The position numbers and the translations under genes were made by a program. A stretch of 64,000 bases of DNA from Ottowia testudinis (GTDB taxonomy: Bacteria; Pseudomonadota; Gammaproteobacteria; Burkholderiales; Burkholderiaceae_C): NCBI RefSeq assembly GCF_017498525.1, contig NZ_CP071796.1:3968001-4032000 (forward strand), read 5' to 3'. A model generated the notes under the pieces. That model was given only the letters and a program-made list of their open reading frames with translations. It made no database searches and was not told the origin of the DNA. This document shows, one piece after another, positions 27,132 to 38,117 of the stretch. Each line of letters opens with the position of its first letter. Positions within the stretch are counted from its first letter, which is position 1.

Positions 27132-27523
27132 TCGTCGACACCAACGTCCTGCTGGACGTACTGAACGACGACCCGGCCTGGGTGGAATGGTCATTGCGGC
27201 AGTTGCGCACGCAATCGCAGATTCATCGCCTGGCCATCAATGCGGTGATCTACGCCGAGCTGTCGCTTTCTTTCTCCACCGTGCAAGGTCTGGATGACGC
27301 CATCGCCGGGATGGCGTTGGCGATGCTCGAAATCCCGAGGCCCGCGCTTTTCCTGGCGGGCAAGGCGTTTGCGCTCTATCGGCGGCGCGGCGGCATCAAA
27401 TCGAATGTGTTGAGCGACTTCTTTATTGGCGCGCACGCCGCAGTGGCCGATTTGCCCATTCTCACGCGCGATACGTCACGCTATGCAAGCTATTTCCCGA
27501 CGGTGCGTTTGATCGCGCCGTGA
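27128..27523 (+). CDS. vapC: PIN-domain RNase toxin VapC, 131 aa
   Basis: Mg-dependent endoribonuclease of the PIN family, often cutting initiator tRNA or rRNA. Acidic residues are in place: D4 in IVDTNVLLDVL, E in YAELSLSF, D in SDFFIGAHAAV and D in LTRDTSRYASYFP. Overlaps vapB by 4 bp. No mobile element flanks the pair, though an IS lies 2.3 kb downstream. Confidence 0.88.
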   Translation: MIVDTNVLLDVLNDDPAWVEWSLRQLRTQSQIHRLAINAVIYAELSLSFSTVQGLDDAIAGMALAMLEIPRPALFLAGKAFALYRRRGGIKSNVLSDFFIGAHAAVADLPILTRDTSRYASYFPTVRLIAP

Positions 27524-27539
27524 GTTCAGCGCTTGAGGC

Positions 27540-29699
27540 TCAATAACTCGGCTCGAATCGCCGAATGGTGGCCTTCACCTCATCTGACAGCCTGAACCCA
27601 TACCCATACTTGTCCGCCAGCTCCGCGCAGCGCGTTTCAAACGCCTCGATACCCTGCCCGTAGATGAACTGCATGGCCCCGCCCGTCCAGCCCGGAAAGC
27701 CGATGCCGAAGATGCTGCCGATGTTGGCGTCGTGCACGGAGGTGAGCACGCCTTCGGCCAGGCAGCGGGCGGTTTCGACGGATTGGCGGTAGAGCAGGCG
27801 GTCTTGGATTTCTTTCAAATCCCAGGCGGCGCCGGACTTTTCAAACAGCGCTTTCAGCTCAGGCCACAGGCGTTTCTTCTCGCCAGCCGGGTACTCGTAA
27901 AAACCACCGCCGCCCGCGCGACCAGGGCGCTTGAGTTCTTTCACCATGCGCTCGACCAGCAGTTCGCCGGGCGTGGCGTCATACGTCTTGCCTTCAGCGG
28001 CAAGGTCGGCGCGGGTCTGATCCAGCACGTGCACCGACAGCGACAGCGCCGTTTCGTCCAGTACCGCCAGCGGTCCCACCGGCAGGCCGGCGTTGACGGC
28101 GGCGTTTTCGATCACGGCGGCGGGGATGCCCTCGCCCAGAATCGCCGCGCCTTCCATCACGTAGGTGCCGAAGGTGCGGCTGGTGTAGAAGCCGCGCGAA
28201 TCGTTGACCACGATGGGCAGCTTGCCGAGCGCCAGCACATAGTCGAAAGCGCGGGCGACGGTTTCATCGTCTGTCTGCACGCCGCGAATGATCTCCACCA
28301 GCTTCATTTTGTCCACCGGGCTGAAGAAGTGGATGCCGACGAACTTCTCGGGCCTGGCTGAGGCCTGCGCCAGCCCGCCAATGGGCAGCGTGCTGGTGTT
28401 GCTGGCAAAGAAGCCGCCCTCGGCCAGCATGCCTTCAGCTTCCCTCGTCACCTGCGCCTTCAGGTCGCGGTTTTCGAACACGGCTTCGATGATCAGGTCG
28501 CAGCCTTCCAGATCGGCCACATCCGCGGTCGGCGTGATGCGGCCCAGCAGCGCGGCCTGGTCGTGCGGGTTCATGCGGCCTTTGTCGACGCGCTGCTGCG
28601 TGAGCTTGTGGCTGGAGGCCTTGCCCTGCTCGGCTTTTTGCAGCGACACGTCCTTGAGCACGGTGGCGATGCCGCGACTGGCCTGCGCGTAGGCAATGCC
28701 GGCGCCCATCATGCCGGCGCCGAGGATGCCGACTTTTTGCGGCTTGTACTTTGGAACGTCCCTGGGCCGAGACTGCCCGCTCTTGATCGCGTTCAGGTTG
28801 AAGAAGAACGTGTTGATCATGTTCTTGGCCACCGGCCCCGCCATCAGGCTGGCCAGGTAGCGGCTTTCAATGCGCAGCGCGGTGTCGAAATCGACCTGCG
28901 CGCCTTCCACCATGGCCGCCAGCGCGGCGTGCGGCGCCGGGTAAAGGCCGCGCGTTTTCGTCTTGAGCATGGCGGGCGCCACCACCAGGCCACCAGCGAT
29001 CTTCGGGTGGCTCGGCGTGCCGCCGGGCATCTTGTAATCCTTGGCGTCCCACGGGTGGGTGGCGGCTTGCGCATTGCCCCGCACCGATTCGATCCACACG
29101 CGCGCGGCGGGCAGCAACTGGTCGGCGCTGGCCACCAGTTCATGCACCAGGTCCAGTTGCAGCGCCTGGGCGGGGTTGAACAGCTTGCTCTCCAGCACGT
29201 AGGGCTGCGCGCCCATCAGGCCGAGCAGGCGCGTCATCTTGGTGATGCCGGTGGCGCCGGGAATCAGCCCCAGGGTGATTTCGGGCAGGCCGAACTGGGT
29301 CTTCGGGTCATCGACGGCGATGCGGCGGTGGCCAACCAGCGCCACCTCCCAGCCGCCGCCCAAGGCGCTGCCGTTCAGGCACGACACCACGGGCACGCCC
29401 AGCGTTTCCAGCGTGCGAAAGTTTTGCTTCACGCGCTCGATTTCGGCGAAGACACGCGGCGCGTCGGCCTGGGTCATGCGCATCACGCCCTTCAAATCGG
29501 CGCCGGCAAAGAAGGTGGTTTTGGCGGAGGCGAGCACGATGCCCTGGATGGCGGCCTTGTCCTTCACCACCTGCGCCGTCACCGCGCTCAGGTCGCCCTG
29601 CCATTGAAGGCACATGGTGTTGACGGGCGAGCCTTGCTCGTCGAACGTGAGGGTGGCGATGCCGTCGGCAAGCGCATAACGCAGAGTTTGAAGTTGCAT
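27540..29699 (-). CDS. Bifunctional enoyl-CoA hydratase / 3-hydroxyacyl-CoA dehydrogenase (FadB/FadJ-like), 719 aa
   Basis: Carries out the hydration and NAD-dependent oxidation steps of fatty acid beta-oxidation. The N-terminal crotonase domain holds FFAGADLKGV and SALGGGWEVAL (oxyanion hole and catalytic region); the central Rossmann motif is GILGAGMMGAGIAYA; VGIHFFSPVDKMKLVEII and the C-terminal domains GFPGWTGGAMQFI complete the dehydrogenase. The thiolase that should pair with it is 1.4 kb upstream on the same strand, now separated by an IS110-family element inserted between the two. Confidence 0.92.
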   Translation of the reverse strand: MQLQTLRYALADGIATLTFDEQGSPVNTMCLQWQGDLSAVTAQVVKDKAAIQGIVLASAKTTFFAGADLKGVMRMTQADAPRVFAEIERVKQNFRTLETLGVPVVSCLNGSALGGGWEVALVGHRRIAVDDPKTQFGLPEITLGLIPGATGITKMTRLLGLMGAQPYVLESKLFNPAQALQLDLVHELVASADQLLPAARVWIESVRGNAQAATHPWDAKDYKMPGGTPSHPKIAGGLVVAPAMLKTKTRGLYPAPHAALAAMVEGAQVDFDTALRIESRYLASLMAGPVAKNMINTFFFNLNAIKSGQSRPRDVPKYKPQKVGILGAGMMGAGIAYAQASRGIATVLKDVSLQKAEQGKASSHKLTQQRVDKGRMNPHDQAALLGRITPTADVADLEGCDLIIEAVFENRDLKAQVTREAEGMLAEGGFFASNTSTLPIGGLAQASARPEKFVGIHFFSPVDKMKLVEIIRGVQTDDETVARAFDYVLALGKLPIVVNDSRGFYTSRTFGTYVMEGAAILGEGIPAAVIENAAVNAGLPVGPLAVLDETALSLSVHVLDQTRADLAAEGKTYDATPGELLVERMVKELKRPGRAGGGGFYEYPAGEKKRLWPELKALFEKSGAAWDLKEIQDRLLYRQSVETARCLAEGVLTSVHDANIGSIFGIGFPGWTGGAMQFIYGQGIEAFETRCAELADKYGYGFRLSDEVKATIRRFEPSY

Positions 29700-29707
29700 G
29701 GTTCTAT

Positions 29708-29757
29708 TGATTTGATAGCTACCTGCGCTTACCCAGAAAGCGCAAAAGCATGATTTG
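29708..29757 (+). repeat. ATAGCT/GCGCTT palindromic repeat
   Basis: ATTTGATAGCTACCTGCGCTT, second arm AAAGCGCAAAAGCATGATTT, just upstream of the fadB-like start. Confidence 0.82.
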
Positions 29758-29769
29758 ACTTAAAAAACA

Positions 29770-29860
29770 GTGGGTAGATTGGCGGTGAGCGCAGCGAACC
29801 CCAACGATGGCGTGCCGCACGAGCCGCCGTCTGTTGGGTTTCGCCAAAGCTCAACCCAAC
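29770..29860. repeat. Imperfect long inverted repeat (GAGCGCAGCGAACCCCAAC type)
   Basis: The left arm GGTGAGCGCAGCGAACCCCA is complementary to the right arm GTTGGGTTTCGCCAAAGCTC with few mismatches. The right end is cut off at the IS110 boundary, so it predates the insertion. Confidence 0.6.
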
Positions 29861-29869
29861 CTTGTATCT

Positions 29870-30060
29870 TTCCCCTCGAAGCAAAGAGAGCGTGTACCCA
29901 GCCTTAAAGCCTGGACTTTGATCCGTAGATGACGCCCTTTGCTTCTTCTTCGTTCACCGGTCATTGACACTGAACGGTAGCCAAGGGCTTTGACCCTGTA
30001 TGTACAAGGCAAGTGCGGTGAGCAGGTGATTCGATGGTTTGTTGTTGTCATTGTTTTCAA
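29870..30060 (+). ncRNA. Possible IS110 bridge (seeker) RNA in the left end
   Basis: IS110-group elements are known to encode a structured guide RNA in the non-coding left end. This stretch is non-coding, of suitable length, and holds local complements (GCCTTAAAGCCTGGAC; GAACGGTAGCCAAGGGC). No fold was computed, so the call rests on position and family knowledge. Confidence 0.35.
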
Positions 30061-30077
30061 TAGCGAGGAATCAACCC

Positions 30078-31060
30078 ATGTTCTCCATCGGCATTGATGT
30101 GGCCAAAGCCAAACTCGATGTCTGTGTCCTCTTTGAGCAGCGCAGCCGCACCAAGGTGGTGCCCAACTCGCCCGCCGGCTTTGCGCAGTTGCTGGCCTGG
30201 CTGCAACAGCATTGGCCCACGCAGCCCTTGAGCGGCGTTCACGCCATTCTGGAAGGCACTGGTGCCTATCACGAAGCCGCTGCTTGCGCCCTGTTCGATG
30301 CCGGTATCCGGGTGTCCATCGTCAACCCGGCGCAGGTGCGTGACTTTGCCCGGGGCCTGGGCATTCGCACCAAGACCGACGGCGTGGACAGCGCCGTGCT
30401 GGCGCGCTACGGGCTGCTGGTGCAACCGGCGGCCTGGACGCCCCGCTCGCGCATGTGCGCGTGCTGCAGGCCTTGCTAAGCCGGCGCGAGGCGATCGCCC
30501 AGGACTTGCGGCGTGAGCGCAACCGGCTGGAGAAGCAACAGGCCGGCCAGCCCGTGGCGCTGGTGCAGTCGTCCTTGGAGGACTCGATTGCCTTCTTGCA
30601 GCAGCAGCTCAAGGACATTGAGCGGCAGATCGATCGGCACATTGACAGCCACCCGGATCTGAAGGGCGATGAGCAACTTCTGCAAAGCATCCCTGCGGTG
30701 GGTGAGAAGGTCAGCACACAGATGCTGAGTCTGCTGCGCAGCCGCAGTTTCGACACCGCCGAGCAACTGGCCGCTTATCTGGGGTTGGTGCCTGTTGAGC
30801 GGCAGTCGGGCTCTTCGCTCCTGGGCAGGGCGAGGCTGTCGAAGGCGGGGCCGGCCAAGCTCAGAGCCACGTTGTACATGGCAGCGGTGGTGGGCACTCG
30901 ATACAACCCGCATGTGAAGGCTCTGTACGAGCGGCTGCTGGCCAACGGCAAGCCCAAGATGGCTGCGCTGGGCGCGGCCATGCGCAAGCTGGTGCATCTG
31001 TGCTTCGGGGTGTGGAAACATCAGCAGCCTTATCGGGCAGATTTGGTAAATACCGCTTGA
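30078..31060 (+). pseudogene. IS110-family transposase, interrupted by a 1-nt frameshift
   Basis: DEDD-type recombinase. The N-terminal RuvC-like part has FSIGIDVAKAKLDV, ILEGTGAYHE and KTDGVDSAVLARYG, carrying the acidic residues; the C-terminal transposase_20 domain has SIPAVGEKVSTQMLSLL, YLGLVPVERQSGSS and KLRATLYMAA with the Ser-containing motif. The frame breaks at the C-run 30441-30444: adding one C restores TPPLAHVRVLQALL. After the break the second part continues in another frame to the stop at 31058-31060. It is either a true inactivating deletion or a base-call error. Start ATG 30078 with GAGGAA upstream. Confidence 0.85.
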
Positions 31061-31075
31061 CAGGCAAGACGGTAT

Positions 31076-32281
<1,206 letters not shown>

Positions 32282-32322
32282 GCGGGGTCTCCTGGCGTTG
32301 AGCCAATCAGTATAGATATTTC

Positions 32323-32340
32323 ACCGAGTGATTGCTTGGT
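32323..32340. promoter_or_regulatory. 18-bp candidate TetR-type operator upstream of thiolase and liv
   Basis: ACCGAGTGATTGCTTGGT: imperfect inverted repeat of half-site ACCRAGYR. Flanked by TTTC on one side and TAAA on the other. Closely similar to the site before the TetR gene (50278-50295), with the same TTTCACC-N7-TGCTTGG layout. Confidence 0.5.
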
Positions 32341-32492
32341 AAAAAGCCGATCGTGCGCGCGGGTGCGTCCGGTGCGCGACTTCAGAAGTGGCCCTGCCGC
32401 CCCTCGCCACCGGCAAAGTGCGTGGCGCCGCCCGCATGCGTCAAGCGCGCGAGTAGCCAAGGTGACAGCTTAGGGTTTTTAGGGGCATGCGC

Positions 32493-32522
32493 GATGCCTG
32501 ACGCTGATTAGAGTCGGGCATC
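32493..32522. promoter_or_regulatory. Hairpin upstream of livH
   Basis: GATGCCTGAC and GTCGGGCATC pair with one mismatch. It lies about 50 bp before the livH start; it may be a leader hairpin or an operator. The rest of the 32282-32571 spacer shows no gene, only a decayed ATAGCT-type repeat near 32434-32470. Confidence 0.4.
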
Positions 32523-32571
32523 CCGCGCACCAGCGCCTTTTTTCTGACCCGACCTTTCTCCGGCAACCCGC

Positions 32572-33447
32572 GTGCAGTTTCTTCAATTGATCATCAGCGG
32601 CATTGCGCAGGGCTGCATCTACGGCCTGATTGCGCTTGGCTTCGTGCTGATCTACAAAGCCACCGAGACCGTCAGCTTCGCCCAGGGCGAACTGATGATG
32701 CTGGGCGCCTTTTGCGGCCTGGCGGGCCTGACCATGCTGGGCTTTCCGTTCTGGCTGACGGTGCTGGCCAGCATCGCCGCCATGGCGCTGGTCGGCGTGA
32801 TGACGGAGCGCGTGGTGATCCGCCCCATCCTCGGCCAGCCGGCGTTTTCCATCGTGATGCTGACCATTGGCCTGGGTTACGTGGGGCGCGGCCTGATCAC
32901 CATGATTCCCGGCATCGGCACGGAAACGCACACGCTGCCCGTGCCCTACAAGAACATCACGTGGAATCTGGGCGCGCTGGTGTTGAGCGCCGAGCAGTTG
33001 GTGATCATCGCCGTGACGGCGCTGCTGTGCCTGGGGCTGTATGCGATGTTCAAGTACAGCAAGCTGGGCATCGCCATGCAGGCGGCGTCGCAAAACCAGC
33101 TGGCGGCGTATTACATGGGCATTCCGGTCAAGCGGCTGAACGGCCTGGTATGGGGCCTGGCGGCGGCGGTGGCGGCGATCGCCGGCCTGCTGCTGGCGCC
33201 CATCACGTTCGTGCACGCCAACATGGGCTTCATCGGCTTGAAGGCTTTCCCTGCCGCCGTGGTGGGTGGCTTCGGCAGCTTGCCGGGCGCCATCGTGGGC
33301 GGACTCATCATTGGCATCGTGGAATCGCTGTCGGGCTTTTATCTGCCCGAAGGTTTCAAGGACGTCGCCCCCTATGTGGTGGTGCTGATCATGTTGATGG
33401 TCAAGCCGAACGGGCTCTTCGGCGAAAAGCTCAGAAAAAAGGTCTGA
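32572..33447 (+). CDS. livH: Branched-chain amino acid-type ABC permease LivH, 291 aa
   Basis: First membrane subunit of a high-affinity uptake system for branched-chain amino acids or similar carboxylates. Eight or so hydrophobic helices, with the family signatures GIAQGCIYGLIALGFVLIYKAT, SFAQGELMMLG and AFPAAVVGGFGSLPGAIVGG. It starts with GTG at 32572; no in-frame ATG fits the conserved N-terminus. Three bp separate it from livM. Confidence 0.9.
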   Translation: MQFLQLIISGIAQGCIYGLIALGFVLIYKATETVSFAQGELMMLGAFCGLAGLTMLGFPFWLTVLASIAAMALVGVMTERVVIRPILGQPAFSIVMLTIGLGYVGRGLITMIPGIGTETHTLPVPYKNITWNLGALVLSAEQLVIIAVTALLCLGLYAMFKYSKLGIAMQAASQNQLAAYYMGIPVKRLNGLVWGLAAAVAAIAGLLLAPITFVHANMGFIGLKAFPAAVVGGFGSLPGAIVGGLIIGIVESLSGFYLPEGFKDVAPYVVVLIMLMVKPNGLFGEKLRKKV

Positions 33448-33450
33448 ACG

Positions 33451-34527
33451 ATGCGCTTCATCTTCAAGACCGATTACAACCAGGACATCCGCATCGCCAA
33501 GCACGGCGGCCAGGTGTTCTGGTACACCGCCTTGCTGGCGCTATTGCTGGCCGCGCCGTGGATTTTTCCGGAATACTGGCTGGCACAGCTCACCTTCGTG
33601 CTGATTTACGGCATCGTCGGCCTGGGGTTGATGCTGTTGGCGGGCTTCACTGGGCAGTTTTCGATGGGCCACGCGGCGTTTCTGGGCGTGGGGGCGTATG
33701 CGCAGGGCGTGCTGACCAATCTGGGGCTGCCGTTTCCCATCGCCATGCTGTGCGCGGCGGGGCTGGCGGCATCGGTCGGCATCGTGGTCGGCCTGCCGGC
33801 ACTGCGCCTGAAGGGCATCTACCTGGGCATTGCCACGCTGTCGTTCGGCTTCATCGTCGAGGAGGTGTTCGCGCGCTGGGAGAAGCTGACCGGCGGCAAC
33901 GCCGGCATGCACGTCAAGGCGCCGGCCGTGTTCGGCTGGAAGGTGGATTCCAGCGAGGGCTTCTACTTTGTCTGCCTGGTCACGGCCGTGCTGGTGACGC
34001 TGGGCGTGCTCAACCTGTTGCGTTCGTCCACCGGCCGTGCCTTCGTGGCGATCCGCGATTCCGAGATCTCGGCGCAGAGCATGGGCATTCACCTGGCGCG
34101 CTACAAGACGCTGTCGTTCGCGCTGTCGGCCGCGCTGGCCGGGCTGGGCGGCGCCCTGTACGCGCACAAGCTGCAGTTCATTTCGCCGGATCAGTTCAGC
34201 ATCATCCAGTCGATCGACCTGCTGCTGCTGGTGGTGATCGGCGGCCTGGGTTCGGTGCACGGCGCGTTCCTGGGTGCGGCGTTCCTGATCGCGATGCCGC
34301 AGCTGATTTCGGTGGTCAAGGACTATCTGCCCGCCGCCATCGGCCAGGCGCCGGGCCTACAGGCGGTGGTCTACGGCACGGTGCTGATCCTGTTCGTGCT
34401 GTTCGAGCCGCTCGGGCTCTACGGCCGCTGGCTGAAGGTGCGCACCTGGCTGCAGCTGTTTCCGTTCTACCGCAAGGGCATGTTCAAGCGCCAAAAATCT
34501 TTCCAGAAGTCGGATCGGCTTAAATGA
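33451..34527 (+). CDS. livM: Branched-chain amino acid-type ABC permease LivM, 358 aa
   Basis: Second membrane subunit. The conserved core [17 protein letters not shown] type is seen as [18 protein letters not shown], along with [18 protein letters not shown] and the coupling-helix region [17 protein letters not shown]. The N-terminal extension ([16 protein letters not shown]) before the first helix is typical of the betaproteobacterial aromatic/fatty-acid linked liv clusters. The stop overlaps livG by 4 bp. Confidence 0.9.
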   Translation: MRFIFKTDYNQDIRIAKHGGQVFWYTALLALLLAAPWIFPEYWLAQLTFVLIYGIVGLGLMLLAGFTGQFSMGHAAFLGVGAYAQGVLTNLGLPFPIAMLCAAGLAASVGIVVGLPALRLKGIYLGIATLSFGFIVEEVFARWEKLTGGNAGMHVKAPAVFGWKVDSSEGFYFVCLVTAVLVTLGVLNLLRSSTGRAFVAIRDSEISAQSMGIHLARYKTLSFALSAALAGLGGALYAHKLQFISPDQFSIIQSIDLLLLVVIGGLGSVHGAFLGAAFLIAMPQLISVVKDYLPAAIGQAPGLQAVVYGTVLILFVLFEPLGLYGRWLKVRTWLQLFPFYRKGMFKRQKSFQKSDRLK

Positions 34528-35336
34528 GCGACATCCTGCTTTCAGCCAAGAATCTCAGCGTGCGTTTCGGCGGCGTGCTGGCGGTCAACAACGTCAGTTT
34601 CGACGTGCGGCGTGGCGAGGTGTTCACGTTGATCGGCCCCAACGGCGCCGGCAAGACCACGGTGTTCAACCTGATCAGCCGCATCTACACACCCACCAGC
34701 GGCGAGATCGATTTCGCCGGTCCGCAAGGCATCGTCAAGCTCACCGACCAGCCGCCGCACCGCGTGGCGGGGCTGGGCATTGCGCGCACGTTCCAGAATA
34801 TCGAGCTGTTCGAACACGCCACCGTGCTGCACAACCTGCTGATTGGCCGCCACACGCACCGCCAGACGGGTTTCTGGAGAGAGCTGTTTTTCACCCCCGC
34901 CACGCGTGCGGCCGAGGTGCAGGCGCGCGAGCGCGTCGAGCGCGTGATCGACCTGCTGGACTTGCAGCACCACCGCGATTCGATGGTTGCCGGCCTGCCT
35001 TACGGCGTGCGCAAGGTGGTGGAACTGGCCCGCGCCCTGTGCGCCGAGCCGCAACTGCTGCTGCTGGACGAGCCATCGTCCGGCCTGAACGTGGAAGAAA
35101 CCGAGGACATGGCGTTCTGGATCCAGGACATCGTGCACGAGCTGGGCGTGACGGTGCTGATGGTCGAGCACGACATGACGCTGGTGTCGCGCGTATCGGA
35201 CCGCGTGGTGGCCATGAACCAGGGCCAGGTGCTGGCCACCGGCACACCGGCTGAGGTGCAAAACGATGCGGCCGTGATCGAGGCCTACCTCGGCTCGATC
35301 GACGACGTGGCTTCGCTGCGGAGGGTTCCGGCATGA
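34524..35336 (+). CDS. livG: ABC transporter ATP-binding protein LivG, 270 aa
   Basis: First ATPase of the uptake system. Walker [11 protein letters not shown]-loop FQNIELF, signature region [15 protein letters not shown] (Liv-type variant), Walker [13 protein letters not shown] and H-loop VEHDM. The C-terminal BCA_ABC_TP_C tail [12 protein letters not shown] is present. Overlaps both livM and livF by 4 bp. Confidence 0.92.
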   Translation: MSDILLSAKNLSVRFGGVLAVNNVSFDVRRGEVFTLIGPNGAGKTTVFNLISRIYTPTSGEIDFAGPQGIVKLTDQPPHRVAGLGIARTFQNIELFEHATVLHNLLIGRHTHRQTGFWRELFFTPATRAAEVQARERVERVIDLLDLQHHRDSMVAGLPYGVRKVVELARALCAEPQLLLLDEPSSGLNVEETEDMAFWIQDIVHELGVTVLMVEHDMTLVSRVSDRVVAMNQGQVLATGTPAEVQNDAAVIEAYLGSIDDVASLRRVPA

Positions 35337-36151
35337 CCGAAACTATGATTTCTGTAGCTGAAGTGCCCCATACCACCACGACTCAAGCCATGTTGAAGCT
35401 GCTCAACGTGGAAAGTGCCTACGGCCCGATCAAGGCCATCCGCGGCGTCAGCCTGCAGGTGGAGCGCGGGCAGATCGCCACCGTTCTGGGCAGCAACGGT
35501 GCCGGCAAGAGCACCATCCTCAAGACGATTTCCGGCATCCTCGATCCGCGCAAGGGCTCGGTCGAATTCAAGGGCACCGACATCACGGCGCGCGACCCGG
35601 CCTTCATCGTGCAGCAGGGGCTGAGCCATGTGCCCGAGGGGCGCGAGGTGTTTCCGCTGCTGTCCGTGCGCGACAACCTGCTGATGGGCGCCTACACCCG
35701 CAAGGACCGTGACGGCGTGGCGCGCGACATGGAGCAGGTGTTCGGCTATTTCCCGATCCTGAAGGAGCGCGCCGCGCAGGACGCGGGCCTGCTGTCTGGC
35801 GGGCAGCAGCAGATGCTGGCCATCAGCCGCGCGCTGATGGCCAACCCGGACCTGATTCTGCTGGACGAACCCAGCCTTGGCCTGAGCCCGAAGCTCACCA
35901 AGGAGATCTTCGAGATCGTGGTGCGCATCAACCGCGAGCGGGGCACCACGATTCTGCTGGTGGAGCAGAACGCCAACATGGCGCTGAACGCCTCGGACTA
36001 CGGCTACGTGCTGGAAAACGGCCGCATCGTGATGGAAGACACCTGCGCCAAACTGCGTGAAAAAGACGACATCAAGGAGTTCTATCTGGGCATGAAGGAA
36101 ACCGGTGTGCGCGGCGAGCGGCGCTGGAAGAAGAAGAAGACCTGGAGATAA
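35333..36151 (+). CDS. livF: ABC transporter ATP-binding protein LivF, 272 aa
   Basis: Second ATPase. Walker A GSNGAGKST, signature LLSGGQQQMLAISRAL, Walker B LILLDEPSLGLSP and H-loop VEQNA. Relative to usual LivF (starting at MLKLLNVES) it has about 20 extra N-terminal residues, and their coding DNA (ACTATGATTTCTGTAGCTGA) resembles the start of the ATAGCT repeat; ATG 35390 is an alternative start. The C-terminus ends in a Lys-rich tail (RWKKKKTWR). Four bp before the acyl-CoA ligase gene. Confidence 0.9.
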   Translation: MTETMISVAEVPHTTTTQAMLKLLNVESAYGPIKAIRGVSLQVERGQIATVLGSNGAGKSTILKTISGILDPRKGSVEFKGTDITARDPAFIVQQGLSHVPEGREVFPLLSVRDNLLMGAYTRKDRDGVARDMEQVFGYFPILKERAAQDAGLLSGGQQQMLAISRALMANPDLILLDEPSLGLSPKLTKEIFEIVVRINRERGTTILLVEQNANMALNASDYGYVLENGRIVMEDTCAKLREKDDIKEFYLGMKETGVRGERRWKKKKTWR

Positions 36152-36154
36152 GGC

Positions 36155-38014
36155 ATGAGCAATCTTTGGGATCTTTCACACATCCAACCGCAGCCCAACA
36201 GCGTGCTGGACGGCGACACCATTCCGGCCATGTTCTGGAACGCCGTGGCGCAGCGTGGGCCCAAGGTGTGGCTGCGCGAGAAGCATTTCGGCATCTGGCG
36301 CAGCTGGAGCTGGAACCAGGTGGCCGACGCCGTTCGCGAGATTGCTGGTGGCCTGATGAGCTTGGGGTTCGCGCCGGGCGACACAGCGTCGATCCTCTCC
36401 AACACCGTGATCGAATGGGTGCTGTGCGATGTGGCGGTGCTGTCGTGCGGCGGCGTCTCCAACGGCATCTACCCCACCGACGCGCCGGCGCAGGTGCAAT
36501 ATCTGTGCGAAGACTCGCGCACCAGCGTGCTGTTCGTGGAGGACGACGAGCAGCTCGACAAGGCGCTGGAAGTGCGCGCGCAACTGCCGCTGCTGCGCAA
36601 GATCGTGGTGTTCGACATGGAGGGCCTGCGCGATCTGAACGAGGCCGACGTCATCAGCCTGGACGCTCTGCGCGAACTGGGCCGCCAATACAACGCCGCG
36701 CACCCGGACGATTTGCAGCGCCGCTCAGCGGCTGTCAAACCTGCCGACCTCGCGATTCTGGTCTACACCTCGGGCACGACCGGCAAGCCCAAAGGCGCCA
36801 TGCACACGCACGCGGGCCTGACCTACAGCGTGCGTGGCTACAACACGCTGATCTCACGCAGCGAGGCGGATGAGTGCATGTGCTTTCTGCCGCTGTGCCA
36901 CATCGCCGAGCGCATGGGGGGCGAATATTTCTCGCTCTACACCGGGGCCAAGCTCAACTTCGTCGAAAACCCCGACACGGTGCCTGAGAACGTGCGCGAG
37001 ATCGCACCCACCGTGTTCACGGCCGTGCCACGGGTGTGGGAGAAGTTCTATTCCGGCGTGGCCATCGCGTTGAAGGAAGGCACGCGCCTGCAGCAGGCCG
37101 TGTATGCGTGGGGCATTGGCGTGGGCCAGCGGATTGCCGAGCGCGTGCTCGCCGGCCAACCCGTGCCGGCCAGCTTGAAAGCCAAATTCACGGTGGCGCG
37201 CTGGCTGGCGCTGAACAACGTACGCAAGCTGATCGGCATTCATCGTGCGCGATTCCTGGTCACGGGTGCCGCGCCCATTTCGCCCGAGCTGGTCAAGTGG
37301 TATCTGGCCCTGGGCGTGCCCATGCTCGAGGTGTGGGGCATGACGGAAACCTGCGGTGCATCCACTGGCGTGCCCGCCGACCGCATCAAGCCCGGCTCCA
37401 TCGGCCCCGCGACCGATTTCAACCAGGTGCGGCTCGACCCCGAAACGGGCGAAATCCAGGTGAAAGGCCCGAACGTGTTCGCCGGCTACCTGAACCTGCC
37501 GGAGAAAACCGCCGAAACCTTTACGCCCGACGGCTGGCTGCGCACGGGCGACGTGGGAACGGTGGATGCGGACGGTTTCTACCGCATCACCGACCGCATG
37601 AAGGACATCATCATCACGGCCGGCGGCAAGAACGTGACGCCGAGCGAGCTGGAGAACGAACTCAAGTTCAGCCCCTACATCACCGACGCCGTGGTGATCG
37701 GCGACAAACTGCCGTACCTGACGGTGATCATCATGATCGACCAGGAGAACGTTGAGAAGTACGCGCAGGACCACGACGTGCCTTTCTCCAACTACGCCAG
37801 CCTCACACGGGCTTCGGAAGTGCAAGCGCTGATCCAGGGCGTGATCGACGAGGTGAACAAGAAGTTCGCCCGCGTGGAGCAGATCAAGAAGTTCTTCCTG
37901 CTCGACACGCAACTGACGGCCGAAGACGAAGAACTGACGCCCACCATGAAGCTCAAGCGCAAGCTGGTGCAGACCAAATACGCACCGCAGATCGAGGCGA
38001 TGTACCGGAATTAG
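36155..38014 (+). CDS. AMP-forming acyl-CoA ligase (long-chain type), 619 aa
   Basis: Activates a carboxylic acid as its CoA thioester through an acyl-adenylate. The AMP-binding signature VYTSGTTGKPKGAMHTH, the A5 motif MTETCG, and the C-terminal GDVGTVDADGFYRITDRMKDIIITAGGKNV are all present. It follows livF by 3 bp, and two substrate-binding proteins lie next, so the imported compound is probably an acid activated on entry. The specific acid cannot be told. Confidence 0.92.
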   Translation: MSNLWDLSHIQPQPNSVLDGDTIPAMFWNAVAQRGPKVWLREKHFGIWRSWSWNQVADAVREIAGGLMSLGFAPGDTASILSNTVIEWVLCDVAVLSCGGVSNGIYPTDAPAQVQYLCEDSRTSVLFVEDDEQLDKALEVRAQLPLLRKIVVFDMEGLRDLNEADVISLDALRELGRQYNAAHPDDLQRRSAAVKPADLAILVYTSGTTGKPKGAMHTHAGLTYSVRGYNTLISRSEADECMCFLPLCHIAERMGGEYFSLYTGAKLNFVENPDTVPENVREIAPTVFTAVPRVWEKFYSGVAIALKEGTRLQQAVYAWGIGVGQRIAERVLAGQPVPASLKAKFTVARWLALNNVRKLIGIHRARFLVTGAAPISPELVKWYLALGVPMLEVWGMTETCGASTGVPADRIKPGSIGPATDFNQVRLDPETGEIQVKGPNVFAGYLNLPEKTAETFTPDGWLRTGDVGTVDADGFYRITDRMKDIIITAGGKNVTPSELENELKFSPYITDAVVIGDKLPYLTVIIMIDQENVEKYAQDHDVPFSNYASLTRASEVQALIQGVIDEVNKKFARVEQIKKFFLLDTQLTAEDEELTPTMKLKRKLVQTKYAPQIEAMYRN

Positions 38015-38117
38015 CCAGGGGACTGCTGGGTTGTCAGGGTAATCACAGGGGCTGAAAGTGGAACGCGCTCCCGACAATCCGCTTCCAAAACCCCATCCAT
38101 CGAACGCAGGACTTCAA

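Noticed and set aside
26895-27523. A larger defence island around vapBC
   Set aside because: Neighbours are amn and a fadB-like metabolic gene; no restriction, CRISPR or phage genes are near.
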